From: Dactylorhiza incarnata
Lineage: Eukaryota > Streptophyta > Magnoliopsida > Asparagales > Orchidaceae
Reading direction: 5' to 3'
DNA length: 64,000 nt
NCBI GenBank assembly: GCA_033032865.1
Contig: JAWHQI010000040.1
Span: 6,059,001-6,123,000, forward strand
Below the pieces are notes generated by a model. That model was not told the origin of the DNA. It worked only from the letters and a program-made list of their open reading frames with translations, and searched no databases. A program made the translations under genes and the position numbers. Shown here piece after piece: positions 1 through 10,911 of this stretch (position 1 is the first letter of the stretch; each line of letters begins with the position of its first letter).

Positions 1-649
1 CGTTCATCACAGAAAAAAAACTCCCACGCTGCGCTTTATTTCTCGCTGCACTCCTGCTATTCTCGACCCCCTGCCCTAACACCTCCCGCGAAGACATAAA
101 TATTATGATGCACGATAACATAGCTCCTTATGCTCTGCATGTTTGTTCCACTTTTTAATTATATTATAGCTAGAGGAAAGAGCCTTGGAAGACCTGGAGA
201 TATTCTCTCGTGCTATTCTATATTGGAGAAGGACTATGGCAGAGAATTCCAAATTGCAAGGAGGTGTTGTCTTTCTTTTCCAAGCTCTTAGGGTATGACC
301 ATGCTTGATTTCCATAGTTGTAGTAATTTTTTTTATCCATTTTCGTCCAGCACTAAAAAATGTCTAATTTCTCATACTGACAAATAAATAAGCCACTTCT
401 GCTCTGTGTTGGTTCTCCCTTCAGCTGACTGCTTTATGATTTGATGTTCTCTTATAACTATTAATACTATATTTTAGGAATAATTACAAAAGATTATCCT
501 GGGAGGTCTTTACATTGTTATCCCGGGAGTTTGCAAAATTAAAGGGACCTCCATTCTACCTCTTAAAATTATCGGAAATTAGATGAATGAACGAAGATTC
601 AAGCACAGACATCGAACTTGATCTGCAAGGCGGCTGTGTGCCAGAGGCG
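1..649. other. intergenic, no gene recognised
   Basis: AT-rich sequence with only short, unconvincing open frames on both strands. I see no transposon terminus, RNA gene or conserved protein motif. The only coding-like signal starts at the right edge of this stretch. Confidence 0.5.
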
Positions 650-782
650 ATGATGTCTTCGATGCACACTCTCTGTGTGTTTATTAGCGACATCCGCAAC
701 TCCCACAATAAGGACTTGGAGCAGTTGAGCAACGACAAGGAGCTCGGCAACATTCGTACATGCATGCTTCAAGAATGAAAAG
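650..782 (+). pseudogene. AP-2 alpha-adaptin exon 1 fragment, frameshifted
   Basis: The frame opening at the ATG at 650 reads VFISDIRN, then NKD-EQL, then DKELGNIRTC. These are hallmarks of the extreme N-terminus of the large alpha subunit of the AP-2 clathrin adaptor, which binds the plasma membrane and cargo. Directly after the TC residues the frame breaks. The string ATGCATGC looks like a 4-bp duplication, and removing ATGC would restore the expected FKNEK continuation. The fragment ends at AAG followed by GTTAG, a plausible exon 1 donor site. No second exon (KKKYVWKMLY region) is visible downstream, so this is an isolated, non-functional exon copy. The family call rests on recognised motifs, not on an alignment. 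It may be a degraded gene end or a fragment captured by a transposon. Confidence 0.65.
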
Positions 783-1996
783 GTTAGATCATGTACCCAA
801 ATTTGCTCAAGAAGAAAAACTCAATCAACTATGCACTCTAAATCTTTTGTACCGGTTAATGAATATAACCCGACTTAGTAAAATGCATGTTTTTTGTCTT
901 TGTATGCATTGACAGTTTCAACGGCCTAGGTAGCTAACTCATTGAATTTGTGCCTAGGTAGTAAATGTCTTTGCATTCATTGATTTTATGGTCTTTCTTC
1001 TTCAGGGTGTTGCTTTAGGTTTTCTTAGTTATGGCTTGATAATTTTAAATTGTTGTTCTATCATGTATATACACTCGAACTGTATCACGCTTTAAAAAGA
1101 TATTGCACCATGTTTAAATAAATAATTGATATTCTTATAGTCCCATTTAAAAAATTCCTAATTCAATCATTAGATTCCATTACTTAATTATTTGCATCAA
1201 TTATTAATCCAAATGAAAAATTATTATTTAAAAAAATAGTAAAATCAATAGCAGAAAAGAAAACTCACTTTCCTTCCCATATGAAACTTAAAGGCCAGCA
1301 ATATAGAAATGGGCAGACAAACATATAGATTTCTATATTGGTTTTAATTTTTGGTACTCTTGATTTCAAAAGTTTGATGGCAGTATTATTATACAACAGG
1401 GTTTTGCTTCGGCATGAGGTTGAGTTCGTGTCGTTCAAGGCAACTGGATGTGGATTTACTCATAACATGAGTATGTTATTCATAAAATTGGTATGTTATT
1501 TACTTTTGAGCTTGAAATTGACAAGTTTTCATTTATATGATGATTACACATTCATGTTCTCATTCACACTGAATGAAGTTATTCTTTCACAAATATATTT
1601 ATAGTGCTTTAAAACTTCTAATACTGTGAGCTAACAATTTAGCAATATTAATGCATTTTTCATGAATTTAGATGATTTTGTTATACTCCGAAGTTGTTTG
1701 ATTTTAGGATATCTACAGCCGAAGTGGACCTCCTATCCACAAAATTACACAAGACAGTCGAAGTGCCATTTTGCCTTTTCAGCATTTTTAGTATTGTTAT
1801 TCTTCATTTATGGCTTCCTTTCATGTTGGAACATATGTTTTGTGAAAGACCTTTAGCAAAAAATTATTACTTCTGAAAGACCATAAGTAATGTTGGAATT
1901 TGTAGTTATTTGTCTGATGAGGAATTTAGTAGAGACGAATGGAACCTGTACACCTTGAGTGCATCTCCCAATATTACTAATGAGTGAAAGTGCATG
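783..1996. other. AT-rich intergenic DNA
   Basis: No gene, tRNA or element terminus recognised. Open frames near 1338-1604 and 1662-1876 are low-complexity and match no family I know. Confidence 0.45.
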
Positions 1997-2185
1997 GGGG
2001 GCACCCACGACCAGTATGACCACCCACAATTATTGTGGCCGCCCACGACCATTGTCGCCGCCCACGACTAATATTGCCGTCCACGACCATTGTGACCTCC
2101 CACAACTATTATTGCGCCCTACGACCAATATCGTCGCCCACGATGAATGTCGCCGCCCACGACGAATGTCGCTGCCCACACCTCT
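1997..2185. repeat. 19-bp GC-rich minisatellite (about 10 copies)
   Basis: Tandem units of the type CGCCCACGACCATTGTCGC recur every 19 bp, for example at 2040, 2059 and 2078. They are imperfect, with substitutions in the CATTGT core. Because 19 is not a multiple of three, the open frames across the array are fortuitous. A short TA microsatellite follows at about 2226-2237. Confidence 0.85.
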
Positions 2186-2744
2186 GCACTCACGTAGGGC
2201 GGGGGGCCCGTGCCATTTCACTCATATATATATATACGAGTGACAGGCACGAGGCTTCACCCCTACTGCTAAGCGCGCCCACAACATATACATATGAGTA
2301 CTCAAAATGACCGCACAAAAATTGTAATTAATATTTTATAATTGTTTTTTTCAAAAACATTTATATTTTAATAAAAAATCATTTTAAAGTAAATGTATGA
2401 TGTCTAATGATTACCTACCATAGTAGGTGTAGGAGGTCTACTAAAAATCTTTTGAATTTTATGAAATTTCATCGTTATTTTTATTATAAGGATATACTGT
2501 AATTACATAAATAGCCATTATATTTTATGAATTTTCATTTTTCATAATATATGTTAAGTCATTTGAGTAAAAGAATGAGACTATATTTGACAATTTTGAA
2601 TGTTGCACCAAAGACATATTAAATTTTCATCACTAATTTTTCAAATTAAATTTATTTGTTTTCATCATTATTTGTCAAATCAACTTTAATAAAATTGACA
2701 TGCCTAATGATAGTCTACATAGTAGGTATATGTGTTCTACTAAA
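2186..2744. other. AT-rich spacer
   Basis: AT-rich DNA with loosely repeated ATGAATTTTCAT-like words that look like diverged relatives of the 29-bp array to the right. No gene seen. Confidence 0.5.
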
Positions 2745-2990
2745 GCTTTTTAAATTTTATGAATTTTCATCATTATTTTTAAATTTTATGAATTTTCATC
2801 ATTATTTTTAAATTTTATGAATTTTCATCATTATTTTTAAATTTTATGAATTTTCATCATTATTTTTAAATTTTATGAATTTTCATCATTATTTTTAAAT
2901 TTTATGAATTTTCATCGTTATTTTTAAATTTTATGAATTTTCATCATTATTTTTAAATTTTATGAATTTTCATCATTATTTTTAAATTTA
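2745..2990. repeat. 29-bp AT-rich tandem repeat (8 copies)
   Basis: The unit GAATTTTCATCATTATTTTT plus AAATTTTAT starts at 2761, 2790, 2819, 2848, 2877, 2906, 2935 and 2964. The copies are nearly identical, with one CATCGTTAT variant at 2906. Near identity implies recent expansion or gene conversion. Confidence 0.95.
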
Positions 2991-4539
2991 TTATAATATA
3001 TGTTAAGTGATTAGATAAAACAATAAGCCTATATTTGACAATTTTGAATGTTGCATTAAAAACAACTTTTTTTTTATGAAATCCTTCCTACGTGCCTCTT
3101 GAATAACCCTAAAGATATATATACGTATACAGTATACTATATTAAATTTTTTTTTTTTATCAAATCCTTCCTACATGCCTCTCTGAATAAGACATTGCAC
3201 TCATGCTACCCCTTCATCCCATTCCCCCAAACATCAGCCGTTTGATCGCCTTACTCCACGCTACCAAATCCCCACTCTACCGCTGCCCAACCCTAAAAAC
3301 TCTTGCAACCATTTCTATCTCGTGCTCCTCTCCTCCCGCGACATTTCTTCCTCCTCATCTACATCACTCTCCTGCTCTTCCCCATTCCCTTTCGCTGGAA
3401 GGCTTGCTTTCGCTGTTCACCGACGACCTCGCCTGCGACTCACCAGTCTCCCCGCACCGCAACAAACCACATCGGCACTCCTCCCTGCGCAAGAATCTCC
3501 GCCTGCGACCTCTCTGCGCAAGTCCTCCGGCGCAGTCCTCTCTATGCAAGAATCTCCATCGCCGACTTCCTCTCGACCTCCCCCAATCCACAGCTTTCCC
3601 ATTTTTTCGTCGACGATCTTCCTCTGCTTCTTCCAGCAGTTCTTCGTCGAGGTGAAGGATAACACAGAGACGCTACCCTCGAGGCCTTTCATAAGGTAAT
3701 ATTTGATCTCTTCTCTTCTTTACTGGGATTGGAATTGTTTTTGGTTCGAGAAAATCAGGGAGATTGTGGATAAAGTTTGGGCTACTGGGAAGGCTACATC
3801 TGAATGGCCAGAAGTGGAGGTCCGACTACGATGTTGTTGTCTGTCATTCTTAGCTCTCTGATGCCACTCTGTTTTTTGCTTTTCTTTGTTGTTTGTTCAT
3901 TCCTTGAAACCCTGTTCTATATGCTTGATTTCCTGATTTGATAATCTAAAATTTTTATACGGACGCAAGATTCCCTCCATAAAAAAGAAAATTCACACTG
4001 TGCCCGTTTGCAACCAGCGCATGACATGCCAATTCGCATTGTGCCTATTCGTTCTTCATTTTCTGCGAGTTTCTGTTGAACTCCCATAATTATCCAAGCA
4101 GTTATAATATTGATTCAGCTTTAGAGTCCAGCATATAGTTCATATAGGTTTTAATAGGGCAAGTCGATAATGAAGGGTTTTTAATCCTGAGTTTTTATTT
4201 AATCTTGAGATTTTGAAATTGTGCTGTGCAGAGTAGTAAGCATAACATCACTTGAATGCTTCGGCTGTGAGTTTTTTAATGTATATCCAAGGATAGTATG
4301 AAGACCATCCATTGGAGTTTCAATGATTTATTTGTGCATAGAAGTGAGTTTTATTTTGCAAATATAGGCAAGTAATCACTGGATATGAATGACAGTTGAA
4401 GCGTGACATGTGCAGTGTATGAGATATAGATCCAGATAAAACAAGCAAACAACATGATTAACATCTTATGATCAAACCATAAGCAGCATAACTGATTAAT
4501 ATAATCATATTTAGTTTTAATAAAAGTAGATTATAGGGA
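2991..4539. other. intergenic, with a C-rich open stretch
   Basis: Three plus-strand frames are open between about 3203 and 3699 in a CT-rich, Ser/Pro/Leu-coding stretch that looks like a plant 5' leader more than a protein. At 3695 the sequence changes to GGTAATATTTGATCTC, resembling a leader exon and intron boundary. No downstream coding exon was recognised. The rest, to 4539, is AT-rich with no gene. Confidence 0.35.
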
Positions 4540-4814
4540 CTCGGCGCTACCAACTCTCCCAAAAGCCCAGACTGTTTGGGGAAGGCACTACCGCTCCTTT
4601 ATAGAGCTGGCTACCCTAGAAAGGATCCACGGGGCGGCCAGTTAGGCCCATGGGATACGTCCTTCTATTCGACTAGTGTGGGCCATAGCGCCCGCGCCAT
4701 ACCTCCCAACACCGAGGGGCATTACTGGACCATAGCGCCACGCGCCGTATCTCCCAACAATCCCCCTAGAAATGACCCCGGTGTTTCGAACCCGTGACCT
4801 CCTCTGATACCACT
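4540..4814 (-). mobile_element. short LTR-element debris with PBS
   Basis: Read on the minus strand, an ACA end is followed by AGTGGTATCAGAGG, the initiator-Met tRNA primer-binding motif (plus 4801-4814). A short GC-rich stretch and a purine run (CTAGGGGGATT, about 4755-4765) follow, then TGTTGGGAGATACGG, which looks like the start of an LTR. Having PBS and PPT less than 60 bp apart suggests a TRIM-like or deletion-derived element. GGCGC..GCTATGG words are duplicated inside. The right-hand LTR does not match the left one, so the piece is chimeric. Confidence 0.4.
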
Positions 4815-5056
4815 TGTAAGTCCAGAGGTGTCTTCACCTAGAGGGGGGGGGGGAGTGAATAGGTGATGTCGGCTATTTTAGAAATTTGCGGAATAGTAAG
4901 CGTAAATGTCGCAACCAAACATCAATCACAATACAGACACATGCAATTTATAGTAGTTCCCCAAGACAATGTGTCACTGGGTACTCCACTGTCCCCTTTC
5001 GTCTATCTAGCAGTGTGGATCTTTGCAGAAGATAAGTCAGAAAATGCAGAAAAATG
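4815..5056 (-). mobile_element. inverted fragment of Sirevirus-type LTR (family A)
   Basis: The reverse complement matches the 3' end of the plus-strand LTR ending at 10470. Shared landmarks are CTATTTTAGAA, ATCACCTATTCAC, CCCTCTAGGT and CTTGGGGAAC, in the same order. A poly-G run lies near 4843-4854. This is a partial LTR in opposite orientation to the element on its right. Confidence 0.75.
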
Positions 5057-5384
5057 ACAAATCAAGTCTATGTCGTCGAGTATACAAGACGACAAAAAGG
5101 TCACATCGAACGGTAATCAAGCCGACATAGAAGCTTGTCGTCTTGGAGCCTCTATGACACGCCAAACTTGGTTATTATTGGATCTCTCATCTTAACCGTC
5201 CAATAGAAGATCAATAGCTTTAATAAAAGCATCCCGGTACGTGCCTTTTGACATTCCTAAAATAAAGTATATATATAGGATTAATGTTTAGAAAAGGATT
5301 AGACCTTCATTTGTCCTAAGCCATCGAAAACAAAAAGCTCATCCCGTGCTACAACAACGACCTTCTTCTCTCCAACTTTTCTGA
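5057..5384 (+). promoter_or_regulatory. U3-like segment with CAAGACGA motifs and TATA
   Basis: This segment contains GTCGTC, CAAGACGA and TCGTCTTG words like those in the LTR at 7604-10470, then a TATATATATAGG box at about 5268-5279. It abuts the ATG of the env-like ORF at 5385. It looks like part of a family A U3, but no R/U5 follows it. Whether it drives transcription is inference. Confidence 0.4.
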
Positions 5385-7440
5385 CAATGGAACCAAAGAA
5401 GGGAGACGATTACTGCAATATTGGATGCGAGCTTGTATGAGGTGGATTCAATCGGGCAGATAAAGATATTAAATCCATCATTGGATTATTAACTGCGTCC
5501 GACCTTGAGTATGTACTCTCTGAACCCACACCAATCATGCATAGAGAACTATCAGAGTTCTTTTCAAAGCCTCATATGAGCACATCCAGAAAAGCTATAA
5601 AAACAAGGGTAAATGATACCTTGTTAAGAGTTACAGTTCTAGGGTTGACGAAAGTCCTCCGCCTGCCCGTCTTTGAGGAAAAAGCTGAAGAGGATGAAGT
5701 TTCAAATGAAGATTACTCTGAAGGATTGAAATGGTGTGGACATGAAGGATAGTGATATGACACATTGAAAAGAGCAAACTTCAATTCCAAGGGAAAGCTC
5801 CTGGCTGACATAGTGAGAAAAGTATTAATATGCAAGCCTGGGTCACATGATAAAATCTCAAGGGAGATGTTTGAGATTATGACCAGGATTATTCTGAGCA
5901 AGAAGACCAACTGGGCTCAAGTTCTGTTTGATAAAATTGGGGAAAACTTCAATGCCCCCAATTTTGGAAGAATATTATCCTTATACCTGTTGTCTAGCAT
6001 GCCAAAGCAACTAAATAAGAAACTTGGGGCTCCCGTCCACTGCATGAAAAAGATGGATACTGGAGAGGTGGGAAAAGGTGTTCTCCAAGACACCTAAGCA
6101 GACCAATAAAGCCACTATTGTGAAAAGGAAAAGAGCTACTGAAAATGAGCAAAGCTGTTCTGAGGAAGATGAACTTGTTGCCAGTCTAACCCCTGCACAA
6201 ATTGAGGGGGAGATTGATCATGTATCAATTCTGAGTAGAGCAACCGAACCATTGGGTGAGCCCATGGTCACCAATGAGGCTACCATTCCTGAATCTGATG
6301 CTCCAGCTGTAGAAGGACAGACTCACATCGAGCTCCCTGCTCTAGTGGTTGAGGAAGCAACCTTAAAAGGGTTGACTCTCCAAGTGGACCTAGAATCCTC
6401 TCAGAAGATCATGGCTGTTGCTGATACTGTGGATATCGGAGCAGAAGTAAATGTTACAAGACAAGACTCTCCTTACATCATACATGATGATGAGGAAATG
6501 GACAAAATGTATCAAGACATAGTCCAAGAGAAGGTTGTTCCCAGCTCATCTGCTCCACAACCGCCAGCAGAATCATCAAGTTCAATAATCAATCAAATAA
6601 AAGATCTGCTAGCTGATGAAAGGCTTCACTTTCAATCCTATGTGGATGATGTGGTGAAAGACCTAAAAGAAGACATCTCTGCTCAGATGAGGGAGATGAA
6701 GTCAGACATTGCTCACATGAATAATCAAATTATTGACTGGTTCACAAAAGTAGGAACAACGGTAGATTGCAACATGAAAGCATTGCAATCTCTGGGCACA
6801 AGAATGAATTCTACCCTGGCATCACAGCAGAGATCAGAAGAAACCTAGAGAGTGCAGTGGATTTTCTCACCAAAAGAATGGTTGATAGTCAAAATCATAT
6901 GATGAGCAGATTTCTGAACACTCAGACACTGACCAATGACACTTTGAAGAAGTCAGAAAGGGGGAGAAGACTTTGACTCACCAAGCAATCTGGGTTGTCA
7001 ATGCACTTCATCACTCCCTGAAACTCAATCCTATAGTGACTGAACCTCCAACAAGTGACAGTCCTGTGCACTCTTCTGAAGGCATTCATGTAGCAGCTGG
7101 AACCAGTCAGCAGAAAAAGAGAAGGTTATCAGGAGAAGAGGTCAAAGCAGCTGATCAAAATCTAAACATGTGGAACCCAGAGTCAAAGCAACTAATTATA
7201 CAAACATGAAGTGATTTTGGTAGCAGTGGAAAAGATATTGACAAGTATTACTCAAATGATGAATGGTCCAAATATTTGAAAACTGAAATTCTCAGAAAAG
7301 CCTACATGAAGCAGCAAAAGGAAGGGTCACTACCGAAGAATGCTCCTTCCATTCCCAACCCATATATTTCAAAGTCATACAACATCTTTGACATGCAAAA
7401 ACGAAAAGAGAAAGCTGATGGAAAGAAAAAGAGCTATTGA
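5385..7440 (+). pseudogene. Sirevirus env-like (post-pol) ORF, degenerate
   Basis: Blocks of coding sequence run through 5385-5752, 5765-6097, 6078-6848 and 6973-7440, separated by stops and frameshifts. The first block has an internal TGA near the start. The last has one TGA at 7207-7209 and then continues to a TGA at 7440. The N-terminal half is globular (LLADIVRKVLICKPGSHDKI region). The central part is acidic and Ser/Pro-rich, and residues from about 6590 on are coiled-coil-like. No gag, protease, integrase or RT precedes it. Position just upstream of a polypurine tract and LTR, size and composition fit the extra ORF of Sireviruses. The function of that ORF is unknown, and a true envelope role is not established. 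The family assignment is by context. Confidence 0.6.
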
Positions 7441-7590
7441 ATTTAGATGTGCAAAAGGGGGCAAATGTAGTTCTGATTATCTGTTTCCAAACATTTAGAA
7501 ATCTTATATGGATGTTGTCTCAAATCTCCGTGTCATAGTTTTTATTTTTGTAGGTATAGTTTATCTTTGAATGAGGTTATGACTTCTTCA

Positions 7591-7603
7591 AATAAGGGGA
7601 GAT
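7591..7603 (+). other. polypurine tract of family A Sirevirus
   Basis: AATAAGGGGAGAT directly precedes the TG start of the LTR at 7604, as expected for plus-strand DNA priming. A second purine run (AAAAGGGGGCAAATG) lies at about 7452. Multiple polypurine tracts are a known Sirevirus feature. Confidence 0.7.
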
Positions 7604-7889
7604 TGATCAGAACTTTTCCTTCAATGTTTCTGATTTGAAGAAGTCCTCAAGTCAAAGATAAATACACTGTATTTGACATATTTGTTATTGATTATTAATT
7701 TCAGGCACTTGACAGTGCACGTCTAACATAAGGCCAAACTTAGTATCATTAGACAGTTTTGCCAATGTAATCCCTCATTGTGCAAAACACCATGTCGACC
7801 TATGATCTAGACTATATTAGACTTGACACTAACTCTAAATCATCAAGTATATAAGTCTATCAAGTGAGTTGAAGCAAAGAATTTGCCTA

Positions 7890-8720
7890 AGGTAAATATT
7901 GTCTTGGTAAGCTTCAATATCGTCGAGTGAAGGCCTCGATATCGTCTTGAAGACTCTAAGCTCCAAGACGATATAATCTTGTAAACTCACAACATCGCTC
8001 TTATCGTCTTGTCTAAGAAGAAGTAGAATAACCAAATATCGTCTTGGTAAAATACTTTCCAAGACGATATCATCTTGACAAGGTTCATATACCTTCATAT
8101 CGTCTTAAAAGTACACTACATACAACTTGAAGGGTTTATATGAAGAAAGAAATTGACTAAGTCAATTATCGTCTTGGTCACTCAAAATGTCGTTGAGGAA
8201 CTAAAACGACATTTTATGAATAACAAGATGATTCGTTTACAAGAACTCAAATATCATCTTGAAGAATATGAAGAAAGATCAAGTCAATTCATGGAGAAGA
8301 ATTGACTAGAAGGCTGAAGAAACAAAATATCATCTTGAAGACTATAAAGAAAGATCAAGTCGATTCATGAAGAAGAATCGACTAGAAGGCTGAAGAAACA
8401 AAGTATCATCTTGAAGACTATGCAGAAAGATCAAGTCGATTCGTATAGAAGAATCGACTAGATGACCGAAGGAATGAAATAGTCTTGAAGAAGAGATAAC
8501 ATGACGATTTGTGCAGACAATTCGTCTAGAAGAATAATGCGTGGAATATCGTCTTGAAGACCATCAATCACCAAGACGATTCGTGTAGACTATTCGACCA
8601 GAAGAATACACTATGATAAATCGTCTTGAAGATTATCAAAGGCATCAAGACGAATCGTGCAGAAAAATTGAAGTAAAACTTTACAGTGCAAAATCGTCTA
8701 GAAGAAGTAAAGTCGACTAA
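7890..8720. repeat. U3 cluster of ATCGTCTTG / CAAGACGAT inverted words
   Basis: Irregularly spaced copies of a short motif occur on both strands, for example near 7940, 7965, 8038, 8060, 8168, 8547, 8571 and 8617. Longer diverged units of about 80 bp (GAAGAAAGATCAAGTCGATTC type) run from 8260 to 8470. The cluster ends about 160 bp before the TATA box. Confidence 0.75.
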
Positions 8721-8882
8721 ACATCTAGTCGATTGGCTGAAAGGCGTGAATTCAAATTAAAGCGTAATTTTGGCGTCACGTCGTTTATTGCCACTGCAGA
8801 TTGAGCCAATGAATCACGTCTTCTAAAAAAAGGGATCTCTGCATAATGTCAGTACTAGAATCGACTGTTAAACATTCTTGTC

Positions 8883-8891
8883 TTATAAAAG
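8883..8891 (+). promoter_or_regulatory. TATA box of family A LTR
   Basis: TTATAAAAGGG, lying between the motif-rich U3 and the R/U5 part, is the expected Pol II core promoter of the element. Confidence 0.6.
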
Positions 8892-9335
8892 GGAATGCGA
8901 CCCTGATGCAAACCCTAATCGATAATCTTCTAATCGACAAATCTAAAAAGAAAAGTTTTTCCGCCGCTAAAAGCTCTGCTCCATTGAAAAGCTTAAGAAA
9001 GGAGAAGACAAGCAGAAATCAAATTTATAATCTTCTCCAAGAAGAAAGGTCGATCAAAGTTGCTGATTCAGATCAAGGATCATTCAACTAGAAGAAGGGT
9101 CTTCATCTGTGCAGAAGAAATAACACAGTTTCATCCACGACATCTGCAGGAAGATTCTAGTCTAAGTCAATCTTCATCAAAGCTTCAAGAAGACTCCAAA
9201 GCTTTCAAGCTTACTTATTTTAAGTCTATAAAAAGTTTGTAATAAAACTTATTAACACTGTAGGATCTCTCTGAGATCTGAGCTATAGGATTCCCGAGTG
9301 GATTCTGAGTTGTAGGGCTCTGTCTAGCCTGAGCG

Positions 9336-10070
9336 CTAAGTTATCAAAGGCGCAAGGCGCACCGAGGCGCAAAGGGGTCATGGAGCCTAGGCGCAAGGCG
9401 CAGGCGCGTGCCTGAGGCACGTGAGACGCAAAAATGAATTGGGTGCCCAATTCCCTGAAAATCAGCTAATTGGGCACCAAATTCACTGAAAATCAGTTAA
9501 TTTGGCATCCAATTCGTTGATTTTCAATGAATTGGGTGCCCAATTCACAGAAAATCAGCAAATTGAGCATCCAATTTGCTGATTTTCAGTGAATTGGGTG
9601 CCCGATTCGCTGATTTTCAATGAATTGGGTGCCCAATTTGCTGATTTTCAGTGAATTGGTTGCCCAATTCACTGAAAATCAGGAAATTGGGTGCCAAATT
9701 CACTGAAAATCAGCGAATTGGATGCCCAATTCTCTGTTTTTCAGTGAATTGACACTTAATTCATTGAAAATCAGCGAATTGGGCATCCAATTCGGTGGTT
9801 TTCAGTGAATTTGGCACTCAATTCACTGAAAATCGGTGAATTGGATGCCCAAGTGCGCCTAGGTGTGCCTCGGGTGCGTCTGAGACCATGTTTTTGCCCC
9901 CTCCCAAAAAAACAGGTTGAAGAATACAGCTTGAATAGCCCAGGCGTGCCTTTGGTGCGCCTGGGCGCGCCTGAGGCACGTCGCCCGCCTCTGCCTTGCA
10001 GAGGCGCTGGCCGGTGCGCCTGGTGCGCCCGGCGCCTCAGGCGCGCCTAGGCGCGTGCCTTGATAACATA
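9336..10070. mobile_element. Mutator-like foldback element with 9-bp TSD
   Basis: The insertion is flanked by GCCTGAGCG at 9327-9335 and 10071-10079. The ends are inverted: TAAGTTATCAAAGGCGC on the left against TATGTTATCAAGGCACGC read inward from the right. Subterminal GCGCC/AGGCGC words are abundant. The interior is a 31-bp palindromic array. No transposase is present. A 9-bp TSD with GC-rich subterminal repeats suggests a non-autonomous MULE, though an 8-10 bp hAT-like reading is possible. Confidence 0.75.
9436..9850. repeat. 31-bp palindromic tandem array inside the foldback element
   Basis: AATTGGGTGCCCAATT-type palindromes recur every 31 bp (9437, 9468, 9499 and so on). They are separated by CACTGAAAATCAG or its complement CTGATTTTCAGTG, so successive units point in either direction. 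About 13 units are present. Single-stranded DNA or RNA from this array could fold in many registers. Confidence 0.85.
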
Positions 10071-10470
10071 GCCTGAGCGTAGGAGACGTCTCTGAGGTAA
10101 GAAGCCAGGAGTGCTTCTGAGTTGTAGGATCTTGCGGGATCTGAGGTAGGAGACTTGATCTCTGAGGTAGGAAGTCGGACAGGGCTTCTGAGTTGTAGGG
10201 TCCTTGGACCTTGAGGTAGGAGACGCTGCCTCTGAGTTGTAGGATCTGAGTTTTGGTGGAGATTGTCGAGTCTAGCACATTGCTAGATAGGCGAAGGGGG
10301 ACAATGGAGTACCCTGTGACACATTGTCTTGGGGAACCACTATATATTGCATGTGTCGTGCTGTGATTGATGCGTGGTTGTGGCATTTACGTTTACTATT
10401 TCGCAAAGTTCTAAAATAGCCAACATCACCTATTCACGCCCCTCTAGGTAAAGACACACCTGGACTAACA

Positions 10471-10911
10471 TAGATCAACTGTAATGATGAGACAGATAAT
10501 GCATATGACTCAGATGTGAGCATATGAGTTTGAATTCAGTTTTTTTAATGAGTAAACATGTAAAGAAGAGAAAGAGAAACAACACAAGTAAAGATATGAA
10601 GGCAACGACAAGCAAATTTTTATAAAAAAATGAACTTTCTGTTTATTTTTATTTTTCGTAAGAACAAAATACAAGTTTCGAATGTTATTGTGTATTTTTT
10701 AAATGTAAGGAAGGATACTCTTATTTTTTTTGATCATATATATATATTTTTCTATTGCCCTCGATTGCAACATTGAGGTTCACCCAAAAGTCGGCAATCA
10801 CCCCCAGGACGCCCGGACCGAGCATCGTCACCCTAGGCGGTTTCCCCTGACATTTTTGCATGGGCTTCGACGCAGATGATAATGTGGATTTCCGTTCAAT
10901 TGCCGCCCAAG
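10471..10911. other. spacer between elements
   Basis: AT-rich to about 10760, then mixed-composition sequence leading into the 21-bp array. It contains no gene. The 5' boundary of the LTR that ends at 11865 probably lies here but could not be fixed. Confidence 0.4.

Larger units (their letters stand above)
7604..10470 (+). mobile_element. 3' LTR of Sirevirus-like element (family A), with insertion
   Basis: The LTR starts TGATCAGAAC after the PPT and ends CCTCTAGGTAAAGAC...ACTAACA at 10470. U3 (about 7890-8720) holds a dozen or more ATCGTCTTG/CAAGACGAT words in both orientations. A TATA box, TTATAAAAG, is at 8883-8891. The R/U5 part carries repeated CTGAGTTGTAGG and GAGGTAGGAGAC words (9290-10260). 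An AATAAA lies at about 9240. A 735-bp foldback element is inserted at 9336-10070. The LTR proper is therefore about 2.1 kb. Partial inverted relatives lie at 4815-5056 and 60245-61034. Confidence 0.75.

Noticed and set aside
3203..3699. Candidate gene with 119-150-codon overlapping ORFs
   Set aside because: Three frames are open at once in CT-rich sequence, and no conserved motif or second exon was found. Kept only as a possible leader-like stretch.
4780..4814. tRNA gene suggested by TTCGAACCCGTGACC and GATACCACTTG
   Set aside because: The words fit a retroelement primer-binding site next to a short internal region; no cloverleaf with anticodon arm could be drawn.
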